DNA from: Pelagimonas sp017744045
Lineage (GTDB): Bacteria > Pseudomonadota > Alphaproteobacteria > Rhodobacterales > Rhodobacteraceae
DNA length: 64,000 bases
Reading direction: 5' to 3' (one strand)
NCBI RefSeq assembly: GCF_017744045.1
Contig: NZ_JAGHRD010000001.1
The position numbers and the translations under genes were made by a program. The notes under the pieces are model-generated. The model was not told the DNA's origin, made no database searches, and worked only from the letters and a program-made list of their open reading frames with translations. Shown piece by piece: positions 27,259 through 35,376 of this stretch (within the stretch, counting starts at the first letter, position 1; the number at the start of each line of letters is the position of its first letter).

Positions 27259-27972
27259 CTATTTGATAAATGCCTTGAGAGCGGTTCTGACGCGCTCATC
27301 TTCACGTTCCATAAAGCTTTGACCTAATTCATAGGCGCGCTGGACCTCGACCATGCGCGCGACCTGCAGGATTGGATCGACATTGGATGCCTCGACAAAC
27401 CCCTGCAGCACGCGCGGGTTGTCCACCGGTTCAAACCCTTCATCGGCGCGGAACATGACGCCGCCTTCGCGCACCATTTGGCGCGGCTCCAAGGGTTGAA
27501 CGACGCCGATTTGACCAATGGCGCGGCCATCGCTGCTGATGGTGCCATCGCCCGCAATAGCCAGGTTGTCAGAGTTGGGCGGCACAAAGATCGGGGCCCC
27601 GCCGGCATCCAGAACCTGGTTCCCGTCTGGCGTGACCAACGTGCCCTCGGCGCTGGGCGAAAATGCCCCGGCGCGGGTCAAACGCTGCCCGCCCGGAGCC
27701 TGAATCAAAAAGAAACCATCCCCTTCGATGGCAATGTCGAAGGTGCCACCGGTTTGTTCCAACGTGCCCTGGACAAAGGACGTGTTGCGCACACGTGCAG
27801 CAGCCATAGCAACGCCGGAAATCCCATCGCCGTCGGTCACATATTCCGAGAAAATCACCCCTTCTTGGCGAAAACCGGTGGTGTTGGCATTTGCGATGTT
27901 GTTCGCAATAACCTGCATTTCACGCATCAGACCCGTCTGACGGGAGAGCGCCGTATAGCCTGCGGTTTCCAT
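27259..27972 (-). CDS. flgF: flagellar proximal rod protein FlgF
   Basis: 237 residues. LSRQTGLMREMQVIANNIANANTTGFRQEGVIF at the N-terminus and QVARMVEVQRAYELGQSFMEREDERVR at the C-terminus are rod D0 segments; FDIAIEGDGFFLI is the FlgF/FlgG core. Ends nine bases before flgG starts; one base after fliQ. Confidence 0.95.
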   Translation of the reverse strand: METAGYTALSRQTGLMREMQVIANNIANANTTGFRQEGVIFSEYVTDGDGISGVAMAAARVRNTSFVQGTLEQTGGTFDIAIEGDGFFLIQAPGGQRLTRAGAFSPSAEGTLVTPDGNQVLDAGGAPIFVPPNSDNLAIAGDGTISSDGRAIGQIGVVQPLEPRQMVREGGVMFRADEGFEPVDNPRVLQGFVEASNVDPILQVARMVEVQRAYELGQSFMEREDERVRTALKAFIK

Positions 27973-27973
27973 A

Positions 27974-28243
27974 TTAGCCTCCGGTGATGATGGGAATGAT
28001 CAGGTTTTGAAAGAAATCGACCAAGGTGCGGGTCATAAAGCTCATCGAAATCCAAAAGACCGCGACAATGGCCAAAAGCTTGGGCACAAAGGTCAGGGTC
28101 ATTTCCTGGATCGATGTCAGAGCCTGGAACAGCCCAACCCCGACACCGGCCAGCAAGGCGGCGGAAAGGATCGGGACCGAGGTGATCGTGGCCACCCACA
28201 ACCCCTGACGCAGCGTGTCGAAAAAGATGGTTTCGGTCAGCAT
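27974..28243 (-). CDS. fliQ: flagellar export apparatus protein FliQ
   Basis: 89 residues with two membrane helices (about residues 15-40 and 48-75). GLWVATITSVPILSAALLAGVGVGLFQALTSIQEMTLTFVPKL is the family signature. Packed between fliE and flgF. Confidence 0.96.
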   Translation of the reverse strand: MLTETIFFDTLRQGLWVATITSVPILSAALLAGVGVGLFQALTSIQEMTLTFVPKLLAIVAVFWISMSFMTRTLVDFFQNLIIPIITGG

Positions 28244-28246
28244 GGA

Positions 28247-28540
28247 TCAGACCGGCATCCTCAGGATTTCCTGATAGGCTTCGACAACCTTGTCACGCAC
28301 GGCAACAACGGTTTCGACCGCCAGTTCCGACTGCGCCAAAGCCTCGACCAGCGCATGGGGATCAGCTTCGCCCATCATGGTGCTGGCGGATGTAACTTCG
28401 GCTTGTTTCAATGTGTCTGCAAATTCCTGCGCGAAATCTGCAAATTGTGTTTCAATCTGTGCGGGCGGCTCGGGCTTTGGCTCCATAGCCGGCATTGAGG
28501 CTGCATATTTCTGAGCAGCAAATAGTGAGCGGACGTCCAT
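28247..28540 (-). CDS. fliE: flagellar MS-ring/rod junction protein FliE
   Basis: 97 residues. The C-terminal half (ALVEALAQSELAVETVVAVRDKVVEAYQEILRMPV) matches FliE, which links the MS ring to the rod. The N-terminal part is Ala/Pro/Glu rich. Three bases before fliQ. Confidence 0.93.
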   Translation of the reverse strand: MDVRSLFAAQKYAASMPAMEPKPEPPAQIETQFADFAQEFADTLKQAEVTSASTMMGEADPHALVEALAQSELAVETVVAVRDKVVEAYQEILRMPV

Positions 28541-28563
28541 TCTGGTCTCCTATGTCTTGAATT

Positions 28564-28953
28564 TTATCGGCGCAGCAGGTCCATCAGCCCCGTGGACATC
28601 TGACGCGTCTGGTCAAACATCTTGAGGTTGGCCTCGTAACTGCGCTGTGCTTCTCGTGCGTCGGCGATCTCGATGATCAGATCGACATTCGAGCCTTCAT
28701 AATGCCCGGTTGCGTCGGCCAATGGGTGCGACGGATCGTGAATGCGAGTCAGCTCGCTTCGATCCAGGTTGACGCGACCAGTTTCAACACGGGCAAGAGC
28801 CGTGTCCGCGTTGTTTACCTCAAACGGTACGGTCTTGCGCCGGTAGCCAGGTGTATCGGCATTGGCGATATTTTCGGACACAACGCGCAGACGATTTGCC
28901 TGCGCTTTGAGCCCGCTGGCAGTGACGGACAGGGCTTCGGAAAAAGCGCTCAT
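28564..28953 (-). CDS. flgC: flagellar proximal rod protein FlgC
   Basis: 129 residues. NRLRVVSENIANADTPGYRRKTVPF is the rod motif; EIADAREAQRSYEANLKMFDQTRQM the C-terminal helix. Between flgB and fliE in the conserved order flgB-flgC-fliE-fliQ. Confidence 0.97.
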   Translation of the reverse strand: MSAFSEALSVTASGLKAQANRLRVVSENIANADTPGYRRKTVPFEVNNADTALARVETGRVNLDRSELTRIHDPSHPLADATGHYEGSNVDLIIEIADAREAQRSYEANLKMFDQTRQMSTGLMDLLRR

Positions 28954-28965
28954 TAGTTACCTCAT

Positions 28966-29343
28966 TTAACGGCGGCCAAGGCTGGTGCGCAGAACCGAAA
29001 GGTTGCTGCGGTAAATCGCCAGAGCCTTGTCATGTTGACGTTTGGCATTGACCGCCAAAACCATCTCTTCCTCGAGAGAAACAGAGTTCCCATTCGGATC
29101 GAGCGGTGTGTCGGTAAAGGAGGCTTCGACCGCGCGCCCAACTTGACCATGCAGGTGGTTTTCACGTGTTGCGCGCTGTCCCATCATTGAATTTCTCAAT
29201 GTATCCTGGAATTTGGGCATTTTTCGTGCCCGGTAATTCGGCGTATCGGAATTGGCGATATTCTGAGCACTCAACGCCTGTTGACTGCCGGAATGACGCG
29301 CCATTGCCATCGCCGTTCTGAAGATGTCCAAATTCTGGAACAT
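28966..29343 (-). CDS. flgB: flagellar proximal rod protein FlgB
   Basis: 125 residues from the ATG at 29343, which follows GAGGGAGAAG; a longer frame starts at 29373 without a good site. ALSAQNIANSDTPNYRARKM and MVLAVNAKRQHDKALAIYRSNL are the rod segments. First gene of the minus-strand string; divergent from fliI across 85 bp. Confidence 0.95.
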   Translation of the reverse strand: MFQNLDIFRTAMAMARHSGSQQALSAQNIANSDTPNYRARKMPKFQDTLRNSMMGQRATRENHLHGQVGRAVEASFTDTPLDPNGNSVSLEEEMVLAVNAKRQHDKALAIYRSNLSVLRTSLGRR

Positions 29344-29365
29344 CGGGGCTTCTCCCTCGATTGCT

Positions 29366-29380
29366 TCAACCAAGGCTTAA
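29366..29380. promoter_or_regulatory. candidate CtrA site in the flgB/fliI divergent region
   Basis: TCAA-N7-TTAA, one mismatch from TTAA-N7-TTAA. It lies 23-37 bp from the flgB start and 49-63 bp from the fliI start, so it could govern either or both. Confidence 0.4.
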
Positions 29381-29428
29381 CCGTGATTCCTTTAGAAACA
29401 GTTTGCATAGAAATGAACGGAGCGCCCG

Positions 29429-30793
29429 ATGGACGAAGACATTGCCGGATTGAGAGCAAGAATTGCTCAGATGCAGCCAGTGAAAGCTGTGGGACGGGTG
29501 CAATCGGTGGATGGCACCACGATTTGGGTCAGCGGGTTGGCCGAAGATGCCTGTATCGGTGACCGGTTACGGCTGATCCAGCCGGGTGGTGAATTGGGTG
29601 GAGAGGTTTTGCGAATCCGTGACGATCTGGTTGCCATGTTACCGGATGAGGTCGCCGATGGCGTTTCAAAAGGCGATCGCGTCGCTGTTTTGGGCGCGCC
29701 TACATTGGCCCCATGTGACAGCTGGATCGGTCGTGTGATTGATGCCTATGGCCGCCCTCTTGATGGCGCGCCTTTGGGCCCAGGGCCGCGTCGCCGACCA
29801 TTTCGGGCCAGCCCGCCCCCTGCGGCGGCCCGTCGCCGTCTTGGTGGACGTTTGTCCACCGGGCTGGCGATTTTCGACACGCTTTTGCCCATCGTTAAAG
29901 GGCAGCGTGTGGGCCTGTTCGCGGGGTCCGGAGTGGGGAAATCCCGGCTTTTGGCGCAGCTCGCTCAAGGCGTTCAAGCCGACATTGTTGTCTTGGCCCT
30001 GGTCGGAGAGCGAGGACGCGAAGTGCTTGATTTTGTGAGTAATGTTCTTGGTCCAGAAGGGATGGCGCGCAGCGTTGTAGTCGCCGCAACCTCTGATCGA
30101 TCTCCGCTAGAGCGGCGGCGTTGCCCCATGGCGGCGATGACCATTGCCGAGCATTTCCGCGATCAAGGTGCCCATGTGCTCTACCTGGCCGATTCGATCA
30201 CGCGCTTTGCCGAGGCGCACCGTGAGGTCGCGATTGCTGCCGGTGAGCTTCCGGCCCTGCGTGGTCACCCGCCATCGGTGGCGCATCAGATTATGCGTTT
30301 GGCCGAAAGGGCAGGCCCCGGCATGGGGGATGCGGGGGATATCACTGCGATTTTTAGCGTTCTGGTGGCCGGGTCAGATATGGATGAACCGGTGGCTGAC
30401 ATTTTGCGCGGCGTTTTGGATGGGCATGTGGTTATGGACCGTCAGATCGCTGAAAGGGGGCGCTTTCCAGCCATCGATCTGCTGAAATCCGTCTCACGCA
30501 GCCTTCCCGAAGCCGCCAACCCATCTGAAAATGACATCATCCAACAGGTCAGGGCGTTGCTTGGGGCCTATGCGCGGTCCGAGACCATGCTACGAGCCGG
30601 TTTGTACAAAGACGGAGAGGATCCGGTGCTGGACCAAGCCATTCGAGTTTGGCCTGATTTGGATGCGTTCCTTGCCGAGCCATCTCCGGATGGGCCAGAA
30701 ATGGCGTTTCAAAAGCTTCAACTGATCCTGCGGCGTTCCATGTCGGCCCCTGCCCCAGCGCGCCGCCAGGTACCGGCGGCGATTGGGAATTAG
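29429..30793 (+). CDS. fliI: flagellar export ATPase FliI
   Basis: ATPase of the flagellar type III exporter. 454 residues. Walker A is GSGVGKS at 166-172; the acidic segment VLYLADSITRFAEAHREVA is the family DSxTR motif. The N-terminal 100 residues form the beta-barrel domain. It stands alone on the plus strand between two minus-strand strings, ending 30 bp before the convergent DUF1217 gene. Confidence 0.97.
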   Translation: MDEDIAGLRARIAQMQPVKAVGRVQSVDGTTIWVSGLAEDACIGDRLRLIQPGGELGGEVLRIRDDLVAMLPDEVADGVSKGDRVAVLGAPTLAPCDSWIGRVIDAYGRPLDGAPLGPGPRRRPFRASPPPAAARRRLGGRLSTGLAIFDTLLPIVKGQRVGLFAGSGVGKSRLLAQLAQGVQADIVVLALVGERGREVLDFVSNVLGPEGMARSVVVAATSDRSPLERRRCPMAAMTIAEHFRDQGAHVLYLADSITRFAEAHREVAIAAGELPALRGHPPSVAHQIMRLAERAGPGMGDAGDITAIFSVLVAGSDMDEPVADILRGVLDGHVVMDRQIAERGRFPAIDLLKSVSRSLPEAANPSENDIIQQVRALLGAYARSETMLRAGLYKDGEDPVLDQAIRVWPDLDAFLAEPSPDGPEMAFQKLQLILRRSMSAPAPARRQVPAAIGN

Positions 30794-30798
30794 TGGGC

Positions 30799-30829
30799 GG
30801 CTAAGCTATGGGTGAAACCCTGCTTAGCC
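30799..30829. terminator. hairpin between convergent fliI and DUF1217 gene
   Basis: GGCTAAGC pairs perfectly with GCTTAGCC, and the loop contains GGGT and ACCC that can pair inside it. It covers the DUF1217 stop codon. There is no clear T tract, so bidirectional termination is inferred. Confidence 0.5.
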
Positions 30830-31636
30830 AAACAAAGACGTCCGAGGGATCTGCGCCAATAGGGTAACGGCAACCTGGCTAGAGGACGTGGCTGAAAACT
30901 CCTGGATCTGGCTCTGTAAAAGGAAGGATTGGATAACTTTTTCCATGACTTCCGGCTCAGCCAGATCGGCAATCTCACTCGCGCCAAAGCGGGATTGGCT
31001 TTTCTCGCGCAGCACCTCCATCTGCTTGTCGAGATCGATCTGAGCGAAACTGCTTGGCAGCCCAAGCGCGGTTTCAAAAACTTTACGAAGCGGGGCTGTG
31101 CCCATCACGCGCAGCCATTGGGTATCTGCTGTGGTGCCTTCTTCGGTAATCTCGGGGAGGTTTCTTTCGAAATTCAGCGATAAACGCAGGTTTTCATCCT
31201 GGTTGCCGACCGCAATTTCAAACTCTTGCGCACGATAGCGTGACAGAATTTCCTCTGAAAACTTGCTGAGCGAGGTCCGTGGCCCGAGCGGGGAATCGAA
31301 GGAAAATGCGTTGGTGAGCGATTTGTATCGCTCATCCGCCATTCTGTTGGCGAGGGCTGTGGGTTCCGACGTGCCCTCTTCCAAGATCTTTTGAATAAAG
31401 AACTTGTTGTTGATGTCTTCCTGAAGGCCAAACGCCCCCAGGGCAACACGGCGCAAACGTAGATCGGAGACCAGATCTTCGGCTGTTTGGATTGATCCAA
31501 TATTCTCGGCGAAATATTCGGTATCGCGTTGAAGCTGGGCACCAGCTTCAAACACTTCTCGTTGCGATTCCTGGGTTGATTTGAGGAATTGCCAACCGAC
31601 CAAGCCGGTCCCGACAATGACGGGCTGAAAGCTCAT
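30824..31636 (-). CDS. DUF1217 flagellar protein
   Basis: 270 residues from the ATG at 31636, which overlaps the flbT stop (ATGA). It begins MSFQPVIVGTGLVGWQFLKSTQ and has mainly helical content with conserved-looking DINNKFFIQKILEEGT and MADERYKSLTNAF segments, the DUF1217 pattern found beside flaF/flbT in alphaproteobacteria. These genes are often annotated as FlgF, but the rod motifs are absent here and a real flgF lies at 27.3 kb. Function unknown; likely in hook or filament assembly from context. Confidence 0.8.
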   Translation of the reverse strand: MSFQPVIVGTGLVGWQFLKSTQESQREVFEAGAQLQRDTEYFAENIGSIQTAEDLVSDLRLRRVALGAFGLQEDINNKFFIQKILEEGTSEPTALANRMADERYKSLTNAFSFDSPLGPRTSLSKFSEEILSRYRAQEFEIAVGNQDENLRLSLNFERNLPEITEEGTTADTQWLRVMGTAPLRKVFETALGLPSSFAQIDLDKQMEVLREKSQSRFGASEIADLAEPEVMEKVIQSFLLQSQIQEFSATSSSQVAVTLLAQIPRTSLFG

Positions 31637-32037
31637 TGTTGACCCGCGGCCAGCAGCCGGTCCTCGCGTGGGATCAGGGCACGCAGAGCCTTGAGGCACT
31701 GGTAGAACTGATTGCCCAACAGAGCATCAGTGGCCTGGGTCAACAGACGACGGCTGTCTGCATCGATCAGGATATGGCTGAGCTCTTCGATCCTGGGCAG
31801 CAGCTGTTGGCGCGCGTCTGTCGGTTCAGAATCCCCTGTCAGGATCAATTGCGCCGTGTAACACAGCCTCCGCACCGGTGTGACAGCTTCGTCAGGGTGG
31901 ATCGCGTCACGCAGCCGCAGCACATTTGCATTTGGGGTGACAATTGACATGCGACTGCGCCGATCGCCGTTTTCGATCACGGCTCCGTTGATCAAGACGC
32001 GTTCGCGCGGTCCGAGTTTCAGTACCAATCCGCTCAT
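31633..32037 (-). CDS. flbT: flagellin synthesis regulator FlbT
   Basis: In Caulobacter FlbT binds the flagellin mRNA leader and represses translation when assembly stalls. ATG at 32037 overlaps the flaF stop (ATGA), giving 134 residues. The opening SGLVLKLGPRERVLINGAVIENGDRRS is characteristic. Placed between flaF and the DUF1217 gene, downstream of both flagellins. Confidence 0.95.
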   Translation of the reverse strand: MSGLVLKLGPRERVLINGAVIENGDRRSRMSIVTPNANVLRLRDAIHPDEAVTPVRRLCYTAQLILTGDSEPTDARQQLLPRIEELSHILIDADSRRLLTQATDALLGNQFYQCLKALRALIPREDRLLAAGQQ

Positions 32038-32411
32038 GGTTTCGTCCTCCGGCCACCAAGCCCACGAAGAATGGCGGCGTTGATTTCCAACAAGGGGGCG
32101 AGGCGGGCTTTGCGAGCCAAAACCTTGCCTGTGTGTTGTTGGACAAATTCTGCAAGATAGAAGATTTGGGCGCGCAGTTCCTGAGGCAACTCGTTGTCTT
32201 TGTCGGCCACATCTACGGCCAGAGTTGTCCAAAGACGTTGATTATCGGAAAGCGCCTCGACCAATTTCGGGTAGGATTTGGGTCCAGCCTCAGCAGATGC
32301 TTTGATGCGATGCGTAATACGGGCAAAAAGCTCATATTCTGTGCCGCGGGGCGTGCGTGTGGTTCTGGCGTTTTGAGAGTAGCCGCGATGGGCAAGGGAC
32401 TGGGCGTTCAC
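32034..32411 (-). CDS. flaF: flagellin synthesis regulator FlaF
   Basis: Works with FlbT in flagellin production and secretion in alphaproteobacteria. 125 residues from a GTG at 32411 preceded by AGAAGG. GTEYELFARITHRI and NQRLWTTLAVDVADKDNELPQELRAQIFYLAEFVQQHT match the family. Follows flagellin 1 by 77 bp, with a terminator hairpin between them. Confidence 0.94.
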   Translation of the reverse strand: MNAQSLAHRGYSQNARTTRTPRGTEYELFARITHRIKASAEAGPKSYPKLVEALSDNQRLWTTLAVDVADKDNELPQELRAQIFYLAEFVQQHTGKVLARKARLAPLLEINAAILRGLGGRRTKP

Positions 32412-32452
32412 TTCACAACCTTCTGGTTTGAATGATCAGGAATTAAAGGTGA

Positions 32453-32476
32453 GAGGGCCAGGTTGTTCCGGCCCTC
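32453..32476 (-). terminator. hairpin after flagellin 1
   Basis: GAGGGCC pairs with GGCCCTC (7 bp) around a 10-base loop; on the minus strand CACCTTTAATT follows. Partial read-through into flaF-flbT would couple the regulators to flagellin transcription. Confidence 0.6.
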
Positions 32477-32488
32477 CCAATGTTTGAA

Positions 32489-33775
32489 TTAACGGAAGAG
32501 AGACAGCAGCTGCTGCGGTGCCTGGTTGGCAATCGACAGCGCCTGTACACCCAGCTGTTGCTGGACCTGCAGGGCCTGCAACCGGGCCGAAGTTTCTTCC
32601 ATATCGGCATCAACCAGCGAACCGATGCCAGATTTCAGAGCGTCGGTCAGGCCAGAGATGAAATCCGCCTGGGTTTCGATGCGGCCCTGGGCCGAACCAA
32701 AGTTTGCTGCGGAGTCAACGGCGGTCTGGATCAGACCTTCGATGGCTGTCAGGGCAGAGTCCACGCCTTCCTGAGTGGTGACATCGATATGTTCGATTTC
32801 ACCCAGACCACCACCGATGGTGTTGCCCGCGGCGGCATAGGATTCAGCTTCGACAGTGATGTTGTTGCCGGTTGTCGTCGAACCTGTAACTGTCACTAGG
32901 CCAGTGGAGGCGTTGAACGACATGGACAGATCGTCAGAGTCCAGACCTTCGCCCGCGAGGTGTGTTTTCAGCGCGTCGTTGAGACCGTCAAAGACATCCT
33001 GGTTGGTGTCGCCTTCGCGTGCCACATACATGACTTCGGATGGGTGACCAGTAGAGGCGGACGTGTTGGCAGTCGCCATGTCGCCTGCGCCAGCGGTCAG
33101 TTCGATTGTGTAACCAACACCTGCAGCGACCGAAGCAGCGACGATTGTGAAGCTGGTCGTTGGTGCCGTTGCTGCACCGTTAAGTGCGACTGTGCTGCCA
33201 ACCGCTGCACCCGAAACTTCAGAACCACCACCAGCACCGGTGATTTCAGAGGCGGTGATGCCCAGATCCTGCTTGGCGACGGAAATGTCAGATGCCGCAA
33301 CACCGGTCGAGGAGCGATCCAAGGAAGCCAGAACATTGATGGTATTCGACCCGGCAGTGGTGTCTTTATTGTCCAGCAGGTTCAGGCCGTTGAACTGAGC
33401 CGCGCCAACAACCGCACCGATCTGATCGCGCAGTGCAGCGATGTCGGTTTGGATTTTGTCGCGGTCAACATTTTCTTCCTGAGCGGCAACAATCTTGCCT
33501 TTTATGTCGGTCAGCAGGTCAGTCACTGTTTCAGACGCCTGGCGTGCAACAGCAACCGTGGACTGGCCCAGGTTCAGGCTGTCGGAAATGCCTTTGAAGC
33601 CTTTCACGTCGGCTTCCATAACCTTGGAGATCGCCCAAACGGCGGAATTATCTTTTGCGTTGGCAACGGCCTTACCGGTCGAGATTTTCGACTGGGTGTC
33701 AGCCATATTGGAATTGATAGACTTGAGGGTCTGCAGCGCCACCATGGCGCCGTTATTCGTCAGGATACTAGACAT
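32489..33775 (-). CDS. fliC: flagellin (copy 1)
   Basis: Filament subunit, 428 residues. The N-terminal about 145 residues (SSILTNNGAMVALQTLKSIN onward) and C-terminal about 95 (ending ALSIANQAPQQLLSLFR) are nearly identical to copy 2, while the centre differs completely in sequence. The start is the ATG at 33775. Roseobacter-type flagellins are short like this. It is followed by a hairpin and then flaF-flbT. Confidence 0.97.
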   Translation of the reverse strand: MSSILTNNGAMVALQTLKSINSNMADTQSKISTGKAVANAKDNSAVWAISKVMEADVKGFKGISDSLNLGQSTVAVARQASETVTDLLTDIKGKIVAAQEENVDRDKIQTDIAALRDQIGAVVGAAQFNGLNLLDNKDTTAGSNTINVLASLDRSSTGVAASDISVAKQDLGITASEITGAGGGSEVSGAAVGSTVALNGAATAPTTSFTIVAASVAAGVGYTIELTAGAGDMATANTSASTGHPSEVMYVAREGDTNQDVFDGLNDALKTHLAGEGLDSDDLSMSFNASTGLVTVTGSTTTGNNITVEAESYAAAGNTIGGGLGEIEHIDVTTQEGVDSALTAIEGLIQTAVDSAANFGSAQGRIETQADFISGLTDALKSGIGSLVDADMEETSARLQALQVQQQLGVQALSIANQAPQQLLSLFR

Positions 33776-33796
33776 GTGTATCATCCTTAATTTTGC

Positions 33797-33810
33797 AGCG
33801 CTTTTGCGCT
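33797..33810 (-). promoter_or_regulatory. leader hairpin of flagellin 1
   Basis: AGCGC-TTTT-GCGCT (AGCGC-AAAA-GCGCT on the transcribed strand), 21 bases from the ATG. The same hairpin is kept before flagellin 2. A place where FlbT could bind is possible but unproven. Confidence 0.5.
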
Positions 33811-33840
33811 TGTTGCGTTTGCCGCGAGCGGCATTTTCAA

Positions 33841-33887
33841 CGTCTTTCTGACGGATGCAGACCTAGTCTTGTTCAGGCTGCGCCACC
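33841..33887 (-). promoter_or_regulatory. conserved promoter-like pair, flagellin 1
   Basis: Read on the minus strand: GGTGGCGCAG, then exactly 17 bases, then a 20-base block that begins CTGCATCC. Both blocks and the 17-base gap are identical before flagellin 2, while the gap sequence is not, as expected for two promoter boxes. Confidence 0.6.
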
Positions 33888-33915
33888 TATTCCAGGTGCG
33901 AGGAATTCAATAACG

Positions 33916-33947
33916 GGAGAGGCCAGAACTAAGCCCCTCCCGAATTT
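33916..33947 (-). terminator. hairpin after flagellin 2
   Basis: CGGGAGAGGCC and GGCCCCTCCCG-type arms (one mismatch) form a strong stem right after the flagellin 2 stop. The T-rich side is better on the plus strand, so strength on the minus strand is uncertain. Confidence 0.55.
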
Positions 33948-33951
33948 TTGT

Positions 33952-35175
33952 TTAACGGAAGAGCGACAGCAGTTGCTGTGGCGCCTGGTTGGCAATCGAC
34001 AGCGCCTGAACGCCCAACTGCTGCTGGACCTGAAGGGCCTGCAGACGGGCTGAGGTTTCTTCCATATCGGCATCTACCAATGAGCCGATGCCCGATTTCA
34101 GAGCGTCGGTCAGACCGGAGATAAAGTCCGACTGGGTTTCGATGCGACCCTGTACCGAACCAAAGTTGGCTGCGGAATCAACGGCGGTCTGGATCAGACC
34201 TTCGATGCGGACCAATGCTTCATCAACACCGGATTGTGAGGTCACGTCGATATCAGCCAGGTTGGCAAGCCCGCCACCCACTGTACCGTCGCTTTCACCG
34301 GATGCGGCCGACTGGAAAACGTCTGCGGTCGCAACAGTGATCGATGCACCAGAGTTGTTGGTCATTTCGATCTGACCGGTGGTTGCGTTTGTCGCAAATG
34401 ACACATCGATTTCATCAATTGCGGCCTGTTCGTTCAGGGCGTCGACCATTTTATTGGTGACATCACCCAGTGTATCGCCATCGCGCGCCACGTATTGAAC
34501 TGGAGCAGAGAAGGCTAGGCCACCAGCAACAACCTCATAGGACATGCCCGCTTCGGGGGTGCCGGTAAAGGTGATCGCCAGAGCGGTCGCACCGTCAGCA
34601 ATTGCGCTGTTGGAGCCACCAGTGTTGGTTGTCCGCGTGCCTACTGCCTGAGCAGAAGAGCCAAGGTCCTGCTTTGCGACAGAGATATCAGACGCAGCAA
34701 CACCGCTTGCGGAACGGTCAAGTGACGCGAGAACGTTGATAGAGCCGGAACCGGCGGTTGTGTCGGTGTTGGCAAGCAGGTTCAGGCCATTGAACTGAGC
34801 CGCACCAACAACCGCACCGATCTGATCGCGCAGCGCGTCAATGTCGGTTTGGATCTTGTCACGGTCAACGTTTTCTTCCTGAGCCGCAACAATTTTGCCT
34901 TTGATGTCGGTCAGCAGGTCGGTCACGGTTTCAGACGCTTGACGCGCAACTGCAACCGTGGACTGGCCCAGGTTCAGACTGTCGGAAATGCCCTTAAAGC
35001 CTTTCACGTCAGCTTCCATAACCTTGGAGATTGCCCATACGGCAGAGTTGTCTTTGGCGTTTGCAACGGACTTACCAGTCGAGATTTCAGACTGGGTGCT
35101 GGCCATATTGGAGTTGATAGACTTGAGAGTCTGCAGCGCCACCATGGCGCCGTTATTCGTCAGGATGCTAGACAT
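33952..35175 (-). CDS. fliC: flagellin (copy 2)
   Basis: 407 residues from the ATG at 35175. Terminal thirds are almost the same as copy 1 (a few substitutions such as NMAS for NMAD and SEISTGKS for SKISTGKA). The exposed middle (about residues 160-310) is unrelated in detail and about 20 residues shorter. Two flagellins in tandem with the same leader suggest recent duplication with the ends kept alike by gene conversion or selection. Confidence 0.97.
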   Translation of the reverse strand: MSSILTNNGAMVALQTLKSINSNMASTQSEISTGKSVANAKDNSAVWAISKVMEADVKGFKGISDSLNLGQSTVAVARQASETVTDLLTDIKGKIVAAQEENVDRDKIQTDIDALRDQIGAVVGAAQFNGLNLLANTDTTAGSGSINVLASLDRSASGVAASDISVAKQDLGSSAQAVGTRTTNTGGSNSAIADGATALAITFTGTPEAGMSYEVVAGGLAFSAPVQYVARDGDTLGDVTNKMVDALNEQAAIDEIDVSFATNATTGQIEMTNNSGASITVATADVFQSAASGESDGTVGGGLANLADIDVTSQSGVDEALVRIEGLIQTAVDSAANFGSVQGRIETQSDFISGLTDALKSGIGSLVDADMEETSARLQALQVQQQLGVQALSIANQAPQQLLSLFR

Positions 35176-35198
35176 ACAAATAGTCCCTAGGTTTCAAT

Positions 35199-35211
35199 AG
35201 CGCTTTTGCGC
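35199..35211 (-). promoter_or_regulatory. leader hairpin of flagellin 2
   Basis: AGCGC-TTTT-GCGC, the same small hairpin as in the flagellin 1 leader at a similar distance (23 bases) from the ATG. The neighbouring GTTGCGTTTGCCGCGA stretch is also shared. Confidence 0.5.
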
Positions 35212-35242
35212 CGGTTGCGTTTGCCGCGAACGGCATCTCTGA

Positions 35243-35289
35243 CGTCTTTCTGACGGATGCAGCCCAGGAAATTCCCCAACTGCGCCACC
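35243..35289 (-). promoter_or_regulatory. conserved promoter-like pair, flagellin 2
   Basis: GGTGGCGCAG, 17 bases, then the block beginning CTGCATCC, on the minus strand. Matches the flagellin 1 region base for base in both blocks. Neither is a good sigma-54 or FliA consensus by eye. Confidence 0.6.
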
Positions 35290-35376
35290 CAAAACGGTGC
35301 ATCGGCAACTTGAACCCGGAATACTAACGGAGCCCTAAGAGCCCCCGACAAGATCGGGAGCATTTGAGGCAAATCT

